This document shows, one piece after another, positions 31,494 through 40,022 of a stretch of 64,000 bases of DNA (position 1 is the first letter of the stretch; every line of letters begins with the position of its first letter). The notes under the pieces were generated by a model. That model saw nothing but the letters and a program-made list of their open reading frames with translations. It was not told where the DNA came from and searched no databases. Source of the stretch: VRUE01 sp036276735 (GTDB lineage Bacteria > Actinomycetota > Thermoleophilia > Solirubrobacterales > 70-9); the NCBI GenBank assembly GCA_036276735.1, contig DASUOH010000027.1:1-64000 (forward strand). Reading direction: 5' to 3'. Position numbers and translations under genes: made by a program.

Positions 31494-32068
31494 GGCAACA
31501 ATCGCCCCGCGCACGCCGGCAGAGCGCTGCTGCCAGCCGGCAGCGCGCCCAAGAGAGCTATGTAGCCGGCCAGCCGAGGGAGCGGCCGCTTCGCGACGAC
31601 CACCTCCACCCCTCGTTTCATCAGATCGCCGACCGCAAGCGCCGTTAGCGCGTGGTCGACTGCGAGATCCGCCCGGAGGAGCGTCCCCGACGGGCGGATT
31701 CGCGGCTCGGCGATCGCTTCCTGAAAGCGCGCGGGCGGCAGACGAAGAACCGCAAGCGCCTCGCGGGCCAGCGGCAGCGCCGCCGCGATCTGGTCGATCG
31801 AGGCTCGCCGCTCGTCGCCGTTGTCGCTGAGGGCCAGCTGACAGATCCGACCACGTGCCGCAACCCCGACCTCCGGCAAATGCGCCGCCAGTCGTTCCTC
31901 CATCGTCCGGGCCGCGGTCGTGGCGACGACTGTGGGCCGCGTCCGCCGAGCGCTGTCGACCTCGATCAGGAGGCTCGCGCGCTCCGCATCGGCGCCGGCG
32001 CAGGCAAGGGCCGCGGCGACGGCACGCGCGCCGCCCGCCTGGCCGACGGCGGTGACGAGGACGATCAC
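31490..32068 (-). CDS. Degenerate P-loop (TadZ/CpaE-like) protein of the Tad-like operon
   Basis: 192 residues. The start MIVLVTAVGQAGGARAVAAA sits where a MinD/CpaE deviant Walker A would be but lacks lysines, so nucleotide hydrolysis is unlikely. A SLLIEVDSARR segment follows. TadZ/CpaE-like identity is inferred from position and fold-like pattern only. It overlaps neighbours at both ends by 4 bases. Confidence 0.6.
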   Translation of the reverse strand: MIVLVTAVGQAGGARAVAAALACAGADAERASLLIEVDSARRTRPTVVATTAARTMEERLAAHLPEVGVAARGRICQLALSDNGDERRASIDQIAAALPLAREALAVLRLPPARFQEAIAEPRIRPSGTLLRADLAVDHALTALAVGDLMKRGVEVVVAKRPLPRLAGYIALLGALPAGSSALPACAGRLLP

Positions 32069-32397
32069 CGCGACCTTGCCACGGCCGAGGAGGTGACTGC
32101 CACCCGGCGGGCGATGGCGGACAAGGGTGACGGCGGCTCGACTCGAACCGTGATCCGCCTGCCGCTGACGAAGATCGCGGCGCGGCCGTCGGCCCAGCCA
32201 GGGAGGGCCTCGCGTGCCGCCTCCTTTGCAGGTTGACCGGCGGCGAGGGCCAGGGCGCCGGCCTCAGCGGCGCCGTCCGCCAGCGTGAGCGCGTAGCCGA
32301 CGCACAACAGCTGCAACGAGATCAAGCCCGCCAGGAGCAGGACGGGAAGCGCCGCCACCAGCTCCACCGTCGCCTGTCCCGAATCCCTTCTATCCAT
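32065..32397 (-). CDS. TadE-like pseudopilin
   Basis: 110 residues from ATG 32397. The N-terminal MDRRDSGQATVELVAALPVL is the TadE signature (short basic leader, Q/GxATVE, then a hydrophobic helix LLLAGLISLQLLCVGYAL). The exported part is small and Ala-rich (AAEAGALALAAGQPAKEAAR). The Glu in ATVELV is the conserved +5-like position. Overlaps the preceding TadE gene by 8 bases and the next by 4. Confidence 0.82.
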   Translation of the reverse strand: MDRRDSGQATVELVAALPVLLLAGLISLQLLCVGYALTLADGAAEAGALALAAGQPAKEAAREALPGWADGRAAIFVSGRRITVRVEPPSPLSAIARRVAVTSSAVARSR

Positions 32398-32743
32398 CGC
32401 CGCCGTCCAACCGCGTGCGCGACTCGACCGTGAGCCGAGGGAGCGCTGGCAGAACACGGGGGACGAACACCCGGACGACGACCGCCTCTCCAGCGCTCAC
32501 CTCAGCTCCACTCCTGAACGGTCCGGGCAGGGCTTGCCGGGCCGCCTCCCTCGCGTCCCTTCCGACCAGGTCGGCCCGTGCGCCCGCGCGCGCCGCCAAA
32601 CCCGCCGACCACAGCGCCTGCCCGGCGACCGCGAGCTGTGCCGCGACCAAGGTCGCCAGCAGCAGGAACGGGACCACCGCGATCAACTCGACCGAAGCGG
32701 TACCGCCCTCCCTGCGAACGCTGCTGGCGACCTGGCGTGGCAC
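32390..32743 (-). CDS. TadE-like pseudopilin
   Basis: 117 residues from GTG 32743; TADE signature REGGTASVELIAVVPFLLLA followed by one TM and an Ala/Arg-rich exported segment. First gene of the four-gene operon. No Flp pilin, TadA ATPase, TadB/C platform or TadV peptidase is in the window, so export must use machinery elsewhere, or the operon works without a pilus. Confidence 0.82.
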   Translation of the reverse strand: MPRQVASSVRREGGTASVELIAVVPFLLLATLVAAQLAVAGQALWSAGLAARAGARADLVGRDAREAARQALPGPFRSGAEVSAGEAVVVRVFVPRVLPALPRLTVESRTRLDGGDG

Positions 32744-32817
32744 CTCCCCAACCTCGCAGCGCTAGGCGCGCGCGTGGTGCGCACAAACGGAAAATTCAGC
32801 GCCGGTTCTGTGCCAAA

Positions 32818-33168
32818 TCAGTAAGCGTTGGCCTCGAGCCAAACGCGCCAGATCACCGCGACAGCCATGCCGAGCAAGACGATCCAGCCAAGCGTGCCCA
32901 GACCGGTCGCGAACATCTCGTCGCTGCCGGCGATCAACAGGGCGATCAAGCCCACCGCCCCGTAGAGAAGGGCTCGCCGGCCGTCGCTCAAGGTCGCCAG
33001 GGTCAGCTGGTTTTCGCGGCTGAAGACGAAGAGCGCCCAGGCGATCGCAGCGAGGAACGCCATCGTGATCGCCGCGAGGAGCGCGTCGGCGGCGTTGCCG
33101 CCGCCGGGCACGAAGGCGACGACGAGCGCCAGCGCCATCACGATCGCGACGTTGCGCATGGTTCGCAT
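32818..33168 (-). CDS. Small integral membrane protein of unknown function
   Basis: 116 residues with four hydrophobic spans (VAIVMALALVVAFVPGGG, LAAITMAFLAAIAWALFVF, LLYGAVGLIALLIAGSDEM, GWIVLLGMAVAVIWRVW). No motif recognised. Conserved-looking acidic pair GSDEM between TM3 and TM4. Stands between the Tad-like operon and the phosphate genes. Confidence 0.65.
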   Translation of the reverse strand: MRTMRNVAIVMALALVVAFVPGGGNAADALLAAITMAFLAAIAWALFVFSRENQLTLATLSDGRRALLYGAVGLIALLIAGSDEMFATGLGTLGWIVLLGMAVAVIWRVWLEANAY

Positions 33169-33203
33169 GGGCCGATGTTAGGCGAGCCGGCGGGCCAGCC
33201 GAC

Positions 33204-33458
33204 TCAATCGCTCAGCATCACCAGCAGGCCGGCCGCGACGATCGCCAGCGTCAGGGCGAAGGCGAGCATCCCGACCGCTGCCGCGCCCGCCGCCGCGACC
33301 CGGCGTTCGTTGCTGCTGAGGTCGACGAAGCGGGCCGCGCCCCAAATCGCGATCGAGAAGATCACGGTGATGCCGACGCCGCCAACCACCGAAGCGGCGA
33401 TCGTCTGCAGCAGCTCGTCCGTATGGAGGACCGTGGCGAGCATTAGGGAAATCGGCAT
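33204..33458 (-). CDS. Small membrane protein next to PiT
   Basis: 84 residues from ATG 33458 (or 79 from ATG 33443) with two TM segments (TIAASVVGGVGITVIFSIAI and AAAVGMLAFALTLAIVAAGL) around a short polar loop (RFVDLSSNERR). Unknown function. It begins 5 bases after the PiT stop, so it is likely cotranscribed. Confidence 0.65.
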   Translation of the reverse strand: MPISLMLATVLHTDELLQTIAASVVGGVGITVIFSIAIWGAARFVDLSSNERRVAAAGAAAVGMLAFALTLAIVAAGLLVMLSD

Positions 33459-33462
33459 CCCA

Positions 33463-34557
33463 TCAGGCCGGCACCGGAGCGCCCTGGCGCAGGCGCCGGA
33501 CGAAGGCAACGGCGATCAGTGCCAGGGCGACGGCGGTGACGACGACCGGCCCTGCGGCGCCGGTTCCGAAGGCGCGGGTGATGCCGTAGGTCGCGGCGCC
33601 GATCGCCGCCGCGGCCGGCAGAGTGAGCAGCCAGGCAATGAAGATGTTGCCGGCAACTCCCCAGCGCACCGCGGAGAGCCGCTTGCCGGCCCCGGCGCCC
33701 ATCACGCCGCCGTTGATGACGTGAGTCGTGGAGAGCGGAAAGCCGTAATGGGTCGAGGCAAGGATCACCGCGGCGCCCGCCCCCTGCGCCGAGAAGCCCT
33801 GCGCGGCGTCCATTTTGATGATGCGCGAGCCGGTCGTGCGGATGATCCGCCAGCCGCCGCTGTAGGTGCCCAGCGCAATCGCGGTCGCGGCCGAGAGGAT
33901 CACCCAGAAAGGAGGGTCGGCGCCGGCGTCGAGTGAGCCGTTGGCGATCAACGCCAGGGTGATGATTCCCATCGTCTTTTGGGCATCGTTGGTGCCGTGG
34001 GCGAGCGCGAGCATGCCGCCGGAGACGATTTGGCCCAAGCGAAAGCCCCTGGTGACGGTGCCGGGCCGCTGCCTGCCGACCAGCCGGTAGGCGAGCCCGA
34101 TTGCGAGGCCGGCGACGAGGAAAGCGAGCAGCGGCGCGATCACAGCGGGGATCAGCACCTTGCCGATCACGCCGTCGGAAAGGACCGCGTCAGCCCCGCC
34201 CGCAACGAGCGCCGAGCCGACCACGCCGCCGATCAGCGCGTGCGAGGAGCTCGAGGGCAGCCCGAAATACCAGGTGATCAGGTTCCAGGCGATCGCGCCG
34301 ATCAGGCCGGCGAAGACGACGGTCGGCGTGATCGCACCCGCGTCGACGACGTCGCTGGCGACGGTCGCGGCAACCGAGATCGAGATGAAGGCGCCGGCGA
34401 AGTTGAGCAGCGCCGCGAAGGTCACCGCGACCCGTGGCGGCGCCGCCCGGGTCGAGATCGAGGTCGCGACGACGTTGGCGGTGTCGTGGAAGCCGTTCGT
34501 GAAATCGAACGCCAACGCGGTGCCGACGACGATGACGAGGATGAGATCCGAATCCAT
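33463..34557 (-). CDS. pit: Inorganic phosphate transporter, PiT family
   Basis: Low-affinity metal-phosphate/H+ or Na+ symporter. 364 residues with about ten TM segments and both PiT signature repeats: AFDFTNGFHDTANVVATSIS near the N-terminus and LALAHGTNDAQKTMG in the second half. SSSSHALIGGVVGSAL and TTHVINGGVMGAG are the paired internal repeats. Downstream of a DUF47 partner, the usual PhoU-like regulator of Pit. Confidence 0.93.
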   Translation of the reverse strand: MDSDLILVIVVGTALAFDFTNGFHDTANVVATSISTRAAPPRVAVTFAALLNFAGAFISISVAATVASDVVDAGAITPTVVFAGLIGAIAWNLITWYFGLPSSSSHALIGGVVGSALVAGGADAVLSDGVIGKVLIPAVIAPLLAFLVAGLAIGLAYRLVGRQRPGTVTRGFRLGQIVSGGMLALAHGTNDAQKTMGIITLALIANGSLDAGADPPFWVILSAATAIALGTYSGGWRIIRTTGSRIIKMDAAQGFSAQGAGAAVILASTHYGFPLSTTHVINGGVMGAGAGKRLSAVRWGVAGNIFIAWLLTLPAAAAIGAATYGITRAFGTGAAGPVVVTAVALALIAVAFVRRLRQGAPVPA

Positions 34558-34582
34558 ATGACGAGGCTCAGATCAAATGCGG

Positions 34583-34684
34583 ATGACGAGGTCCAGTCGT
34601 CGCCAGACAAGGACGCAGGGAGCGTGGCGTGCTCTGCACGCGAGCGACCGAGGACGCCGTATGGCGGCGATCTGGGGCCGTCAT
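34583..34684 (-). repeat. Family C 3'-end palindrome, copy 2
   Basis: ATGACGAGGTCCAG at one end and CTGGGGCCGTCAT at the other pair with each other; blocks CAAGGACGCAGGGAG and CGACCGAGGAC are shared with copy 1 at 24444. The CGTCAT end includes the stop codon of the DUF47 gene. An extra partial arm (ATGACGAGGCTCAG) lies at 34558-34571 overlapping the PiT start region. Confidence 0.72.
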
Positions 34685-35298
34685 GAGTTTTTGATGACGA
34701 TGCCCTCGATTATCTGGGCGGCGGTCTCGGTCGCGTCGATCGAGTTCTCGAGCACCGCGAAGATGTCCTTCCAGCGGATCACCATCATCGGGTCGATGCC
34801 GTTGGAGAAGAGCGAGGCGACCGCGTCGCGCGAGATCCGGTCGCCGTCGTTCTCGAGCCGGTGGATCTCGATCCAGTAGTGCTCGAGCCCCTGGAAGTCG
34901 CGTAGCCGCTCCAGCGCGCCCGCGAGGTTCTCGCAGGCGCCCACCAGCACCTTGGTCAGGGCCTGGGCCTGCTCCATCGGCGCTTCGATCCGGTAGAGGC
35001 CGAGGAAGTCGGCAGCCTCCTCGGTGTAGTCGACGATGTCATCCATCTGCGTCGCCAGCGCGTAGATGTCCTCGCGGTCGATCGGCGTGACGAAGGTCGA
35101 GTTGAGGCGGCGGATGATGTCGTGGGTGATCCGGTCGCCCTCCTGCTCGGCCTTGAGGATCTCGCGGCTGAGGGCGCTGGTGTCGGGCCAGCCGCCCATC
35201 ATCTCGTCGAGCAACTGGGCGGCCCGCAGCGAGTTCTGGCCGGCTTCGATGAAGAGGTCGAAGAAGGTGCGGTCGCGCGGCATCAGCGAGAGTCGCAT
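34681..35298 (-). CDS. DUF47 PhoU-like phosphate transport regulator
   Basis: 205 residues, all-helical PhoU-related fold with acidic metal-binding patches (SREILKAEQEGDRITHDIIR, MDDIVDYTEEAADFLG, IHRLENDGDRISRDAV). Such proteins pair with PiT transporters and are thought to gate them. Encoded directly upstream of pit, separated by family C palindrome copy 2. Confidence 0.88.
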   Translation of the reverse strand: MRLSLMPRDRTFFDLFIEAGQNSLRAAQLLDEMMGGWPDTSALSREILKAEQEGDRITHDIIRRLNSTFVTPIDREDIYALATQMDDIVDYTEEAADFLGLYRIEAPMEQAQALTKVLVGACENLAGALERLRDFQGLEHYWIEIHRLENDGDRISRDAVASLFSNGIDPMMVIRWKDIFAVLENSIDATETAAQIIEGIVIKNS

Positions 35299-35312
35299 CG
35301 CCGCGCATCCTA

Positions 35313-35336
35313 GTAGGGGGTGACGACACCCCCTAC
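35313..35336. terminator. Perfect 10-bp hairpin between ppk1 and the DUF47 gene
   Basis: GTAGGGGGTG, loop ACGA, CACCCCCTAC, located between the ppk1 stop (35368) and the DUF47 start (35298). Stable stem without a T tract; terminator or processing signal. Confidence 0.6.
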
Positions 35337-35367
35337 GGGTCGCCGGTCCCGCCGCGCTGCGCGGCGA

Positions 35368-37457
35368 TCAGCCAGCCGTAGCAGCGAGCTGCTCGCCCGC
35401 CCGCGCCGCGTGGCGCGCCCGCAGCTCCTCCTGCACGCTTCGCCGCTCGGCGGCGCCGGCTTCCAGCCGTCGCCAGCCGCCCTCGCCGTCGAGCTCCCAG
35501 GCGCTGGAGTTGTCGGCCAGGCAGCGCTCGAGCAGGTCGAGCAGGTCGGCCCGCAACGCCGCGTCTTCTACCGGCGCGACCAACTCCACGCGGCTGTCGA
35601 GATTGCGCGGCATCAAGTCGGCAGAGCCGGTCAGGACCCTCGTCTCCTCGCCGCGGCGAAAGGCGTAGAGCCGCGAGTGCTCCAAGAACCGGCCGACGAC
35701 GGAGATGACGCGAATGCTCTCCGAGAGCCCGGGCACCCCGGGTCTCAGGCAGCAGATGCCGCGCACGTTGAGGTCGATCTTCACCCCCGCCCGTGACGCC
35801 TCGTAGAGCGCCTGGATGCAGCGAGAGTCGACGAGCGCGTTCATCTTCAGCCCGATCCACGCCTCCTCGCCCGCGCGGTGCGCCTCCACCGTCGCCTCGA
35901 CCTCCTCGAGGATGCGCTCGCGCATCGTCGTCGGGGCCACCAGCACCTTTCGGTACTCCGCCGGCCGCCCGTAGCCGGTCAGAAAATTGAACACCTCGGC
36001 CACGTCGGCACCGATGTCGGGGTCGGCCGTGAACAGCCCCAGATCGGTATAGAGGCGAGCGGTGCTCGGGTTGTAGTTGCCGGTGCCGATGTGAACGTAC
36101 TCGCGGACGCGCGTCCCCTCACGACGGGCGACGAGGATCGCCTTGACGTGCGTCTTCAGGCCAGGGATGCCGTAGACAACGTGGACACCCGCCTCCTCCA
36201 GAGACTTCGCCCAATGGATGTTCGCCGCCTCGTCGAAGCGTGCTTTCAACTCGACCATGCAGACCGCCTGCTTGCCCCGTTCGGAGGCGCGGATCAGTGC
36301 CGGCACGAGCGAGGAGTCGTCACTGGTGCGGTAGACCGTCTGCTTGATCGCCAGCACGTCGGGGTCGGCGACCGCCTGTTCGACGAAGCGCTCGACCGAG
36401 GAAGCGAACGAGTCGTAGGGATGGTGGACCAGGATGTCGCCCTGCCGGATCGCCGCGAACATGTCGACCGGCTCGTCGTCCTCCCCCTGCAGCCTTGGCT
36501 GGGTTACAGGCGACCAGGGCTCGAACCGCAGGTCGCCATGGCCGGGAAGGTCGGCGATCCGACTCAGGTCGGCCAGATCGAGCAGCCCGTCGATGTCGTA
36601 GACCTCGCGGTCTTCGAGGTGCAGCGCCTCGACCAGCTGGCCGCGCAGTTTCGGGTTCATCCCGGCCGCCACCTCCAGCCTCACGACCTCGCCGAAGCGC
36701 CGCCGCCGCAGCTCGTCCTGAACCGCCTGCAGGAGGTCGTCGGCCTCGTCAGAGACGGTGAAGTCGGCGTCGCGGGTGACGCGAAAGTAACCGTGATCGA
36801 TCACTTCGATGCCGGGGAAGAGCGTGTCGAGGTTGGCCGCGATCGCCTCCTCGAGCGGCACGAACACGGCGTTGCGCTCGCCCACCCTCAGGAAGCGGCC
36901 GAGCAGCTCCTTCGGGACCTTGACGCGGGCGATGATCTCGGCGTCGCTCTCAGGGTCGCGCAGCAGCACGCCGAGGCTGAGCGAAAGGTTGGAGATGTAG
37001 GGGAACGGGCGGCCGAGTCCGACCACGAGGGGGGTGAGAGCCGGGAAGACCTGCTCGTGGAAGCGCTCGTCGATTTCGCGCCGCTCGGCCTCGGTGGCGG
37101 TGTCGAGCGAGACGATCCGGATCCCTTCCTCCTCCAGGCGCGGCCGCAGCGCGCCGTTGAAGCAGCCGTGCAGGCGGCCGTCCAGCTCCAGCACCCGCGC
37201 CTGGATCGCGTCGACCTGCTCTGCCGGCGTCTGGCCGTCGCGCCCCGGCGAGTCGATGCCGGCGTCCAGCTGATCGAGCAGGCCGGCGACTCGCACCATG
37301 AAGAACTCGTCGAGGTTGGAGGCGTAGATAGAGCAGAACCGGACCCGCTCGAGCAGCGGTGCCTCGGCGTCCTCGGCCAGTTCGAGCACCCGCTGGTTGA
37401 AGTCGAGCCAGGACAGCTCGCGGTTGAAATAGAGCGCGGGATCGTCGATCGGCTCAT
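35368..37457 (-). CDS. ppk1: Polyphosphate kinase 1; 5' end appears frame-disrupted
   Basis: Polymerises polyphosphate from ATP at the membrane. About 690 residues with the N domain (YFNRELSWLDFNQRVLELA), head-domain TPLVVGLGRPFPYISNLSLS, FVPLEEAIA, HHPYDSFASSVERF and the catalytic His in YVHIGTGNYNPSTARLYTDL. The ordinary first start in frame is GTG 37389, which would cut off the conserved YFNRELSW. Upstream of it the frame is open to the TGA stop of ppx (37503-37501) with no ATG, GTG or TTG. An ATG at 37457, preceded by GGGAG, is out of frame; one extra C in the CCC run at 37438-37440 would join it to the PPK frame. Confidence 0.9.
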
Positions 37458-37500
37458 CGTACTCCCGGCTTTCCGCCGCTCCCGTGAAGATCTCGTGATC

Positions 37501-38409
37501 TCAAACGGTGAGCTCGGTTGCCGAGGGGCCGCCGGCGTTGCCGTTGAGGAGATCGAGGATGACTCCCTCGCGCAAGCCGCCCTTGCCGACCTGCAACGGC
37601 TGCCCGAGCAGGCCCGAGAGCTTCTCGAGCAGCAACACGCCGGTCGGCAGGATCCGAACCCGGACGGGATCGAGCTCGAACCGTTTCGCGATTTCGACCG
37701 CCGGGTCGCTCGTCAGCACTCGCACCCCTCGCTCCAGCGTCTCGTACTCGAGGACGGATCCAACCAGGCGTCGCAGCGAGGTGGCACTACCTCCAACCGC
37801 CACGGCGTGCCCCGGGCGCTCGAGCTCGACCCCCTCGAAAATGTCGTCGATACGGTCGCGGATCTTGCGGATCGCCGCCGGCGAGGGTGGGTCGGAGTCG
37901 ATCAGCTCGTCGGCGAGGGCACCGGAGCCCACCGGCCAGGAACGCACGTCTTCGCCCCCGCCGGCGACCGTGCCGAGGACCACCTCCGTCGAGCCGCCCC
38001 CAACGTCTACGACCCCGATCTTGCCCTCGATGGGGTGGCCGAGGCCCTTGGTCGCGCCGATGAACGAGAGTCTCCCCTCCTCCTGCTCGTCCAGGATCTC
38101 GACCTCCGCCCCCGCCTGCCCGCCGATCGTCCCGGCGACGTCGTCACCGTTGGATGCCTCCCGGATCGCGGCCGTCGCGACGATGCGAATCGCCTCGGCG
38201 CCGACCTCCTTGGCGAGGCGAACCTGGGTCGCGACGACCTCTCCGACCTCCGCCACCTTGGCGGCGGGGATCTCCCGCTCCTCGCCCAGGGCCTTGCCGA
38301 TCCGGGTGTAGGCGCGCTGCTCCATCACCTTCTTCAGCTGCCCCTCCACTGGCTCCGCCACAAGCACCCGCGTCGTATTCGACCCGATATCTATCGCCGC
38401 ACAGAGCAC
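37501..38409 (-). CDS. ppx: Exopolyphosphatase / Ppx-GppA family phosphatase
   Basis: Hydrolyses polyphosphate or pppGpp. From GTG 38409 it has 302 residues of the actin-like ASKHA fold: AAIDIGSNTTRVLVAE (phosphate-1), the catalytic region ILDEQEEGRLSFIGA (Glu), VVDVGGGSTEVVLG (phosphate-2) and VAVGGSATSL. It lacks the C-terminal HD-like domain of long Ppx, as in mycobacterial Ppx1. Its TGA stop is in the same reading frame as the downstream ppk1 frame. Confidence 0.9.
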   Translation of the reverse strand: MLCAAIDIGSNTTRVLVAEPVEGQLKKVMEQRAYTRIGKALGEEREIPAAKVAEVGEVVATQVRLAKEVGAEAIRIVATAAIREASNGDDVAGTIGGQAGAEVEILDEQEEGRLSFIGATKGLGHPIEGKIGVVDVGGGSTEVVLGTVAGGGEDVRSWPVGSGALADELIDSDPPSPAAIRKIRDRIDDIFEGVELERPGHAVAVGGSATSLRRLVGSVLEYETLERGVRVLTSDPAVEIAKRFELDPVRVRILPTGVLLLEKLSGLLGQPLQVGKGGLREGVILDLLNGNAGGPSATELTV

Positions 38410-38471
38410 TGAGCGGCATCTTCCCAGCGTCGCCGGATTCCAAGCGCATTCGCGCCGGTGGCACCGCGCGC

Positions 38472-39164
38472 CTATTCGTTTGGATGAGAGGCGTCCTCGA
38501 ACTCTTTGAAGAGCCCGGTGACGACGAAGGCCACCTGCTCGCCGATGTCCACGGCGTTGTCGCCGATCCGCTCGATCGCCCGCGCCGCCAGCAACATCGT
38601 CATCGCCCACTCGCGCCGGTCTGCATCGTCGCCGATCTCCAGCGCCAGGTGGAAGCACTCGCGATTGAGGTCGTCGACGAGATCGTCCTGACGGACGAGG
38701 TCGCGCGCCATCGCCACGTCACGGCTTTCGAACGCCCGCTTCGCCTGCCTGGCCAGCGTGCGGGTCTGGGTCGTCATCGTCACCACCCGCCCCAACATCT
38801 CCGGGTCGGCGGGCGGCTCGTTACCGGTCAACGGCAGCAGCTTGCAGACGTTGACGCATTGGTCGCCCATCCGCTCGACGTTCTTGAGGACGTGCAGCAG
38901 GGCAGAGATCAGGCGCAGATCGGTCGCGACCGGCGACTGTTTGGCGAGCAACGCGATCAAGCTTTGGTGCACCTCGAGATACCGGCCGTCGATCCGGTCG
39001 TCGTCGACGATCACCTGCTGGGCGAGCTCGACGTCCTGCTGCTCTACCGCCTCCGCGGTCCGCGCCAGCTGCTCGTCGACCAGGTCGAGGCCCCCGAGCG
39101 CGCTGGCCTCGAGCTGAGCAAGTTCGTCCTGGTAGTGGACGCGCACCGCTTCAACCACCTTCAA
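38472..39164 (-). CDS. phoU: Phosphate signalling regulator PhoU
   Basis: 230 residues in two three-helix bundles with the repeated motifs (DDDRIDGRYLEVHQSLIALL, VERMGDQCVNVCKLL and, in the second half, RAIERIGDNAVDIGEQVAFV). Links Pst transport state to the sensor kinase and represses the Pho response when phosphate is ample. TTG 39164 is the longest start and overlaps the pstB end by 4 bases; GTG 39158 is an alternative. Confidence 0.93.
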   Translation of the reverse strand: MKVVEAVRVHYQDELAQLEASALGGLDLVDEQLARTAEAVEQQDVELAQQVIVDDDRIDGRYLEVHQSLIALLAKQSPVATDLRLISALLHVLKNVERMGDQCVNVCKLLPLTGNEPPADPEMLGRVVTMTTQTRTLARQAKRAFESRDVAMARDLVRQDDLVDDLNRECFHLALEIGDDADRREWAMTMLLAARAIERIGDNAVDIGEQVAFVVTGLFKEFEDASHPNE

Positions 39165-40012
39165 CCCACTTTCCCGGACACGTAGTCCTCGGTGCGCTGA
39201 TCGGCCGGGTTGGTGAAGATCTTCTCGGTGTCGTCGTACTCGACGAGCCGTCCCCAGCGGTTGTCCTCGTCGGCGTCGAGCTCGACCATCAGGAAAGCGG
39301 TGCGGTCGGACACGCGCGCCGCCTGCTGCATGTTGTGGGTGACGATGACGATCGAGAACTCGTCCTTGAGCTCGATCATCAGGTCCTCGATCTTGCCGGT
39401 CGAGATCGGGTCGAGCGCCGAGCAGGGCTCGTCCATCAGGATCGTGTCGGGCCGCACGGCGATGCAGCGGGCGATGCAGAGCCGCTGCTGCTGGCCGCCG
39501 GAGAGGCCGAACGCGTTGTCGTCGAGCCGGTCCTTGACCTCCTCCCAGAGCGCGGCGCTGCGCAGCGCCTCCTCGACCGTGGCGTCGAGGTCGTCGGTCT
39601 CGCCGAGCACGCGGGGGCCGAATGCGACGTTGTCGTAGATCGACTTCGGGAAGGGATTCGGTTTCTGGAAGACCATCCCGATCAGCTTGCGGACCTGGAC
39701 CGGATCGACGCTCGGACCGTAGAGGTCCTCGCCGTGGTAGAGCAATTCGCCGTGGACGTTGGCGGCGGCGATCAGGTCGTTCATACGGTTGAGGCAGCGC
39801 AGCAGCGTGCTCTTTCCGCAGCCCGACGGCCCGATCAGCGCCGTCACGTCGTTGCGGCGGACGTCCATCGAGATGTCCTTGACCGCGTCGGCGCCGCCGT
39901 AGTCGACGCCGACGTTCTTCAGCTCGAAGACCTTCTCCTGCCTGCCGCCGGCGGCGTGTCTGAATTGCTCGGGTCTCACCGCGATAGCCGGTCGCTCCAT
40001 CTGTTTGATCAC
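39161..40012 (-). CDS. pstB: Phosphate ABC transporter ATPase PstB
   Basis: ATPase of the high-affinity Pst importer. 283 residues: Walker A GPSGCGKSTLLR, QKPNPFPKSIYDNVAFGPR (PstB-specific Q-loop), LSGGQQQRLCIAR, Walker B ILMDEPCSALD and VTHNMQQAARVSD. N-terminal ~25 residues are a nonconserved extension; ATG further in (MERPAIAV) is possible. Confidence 0.95.
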   Translation of the reverse strand: MIKQMERPAIAVRPEQFRHAAGGRQEKVFELKNVGVDYGGADAVKDISMDVRRNDVTALIGPSGCGKSTLLRCLNRMNDLIAAANVHGELLYHGEDLYGPSVDPVQVRKLIGMVFQKPNPFPKSIYDNVAFGPRVLGETDDLDATVEEALRSAALWEEVKDRLDDNAFGLSGGQQQRLCIARCIAVRPDTILMDEPCSALDPISTGKIEDLMIELKDEFSIVIVTHNMQQAARVSDRTAFLMVELDADEDNRWGRLVEYDDTEKIFTNPADQRTEDYVSGKVG

Positions 40013-40022
40013 CCTATTCCCC

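Noticed and set aside
36888..37457. Alternative minus-strand ORF starting at ATG 37457 as a separate gene
   Set aside because: It is Ser/Arg-rich shadow sequence after the first few codons; its start more likely belongs to ppk1 if the CCC run is CCCC.
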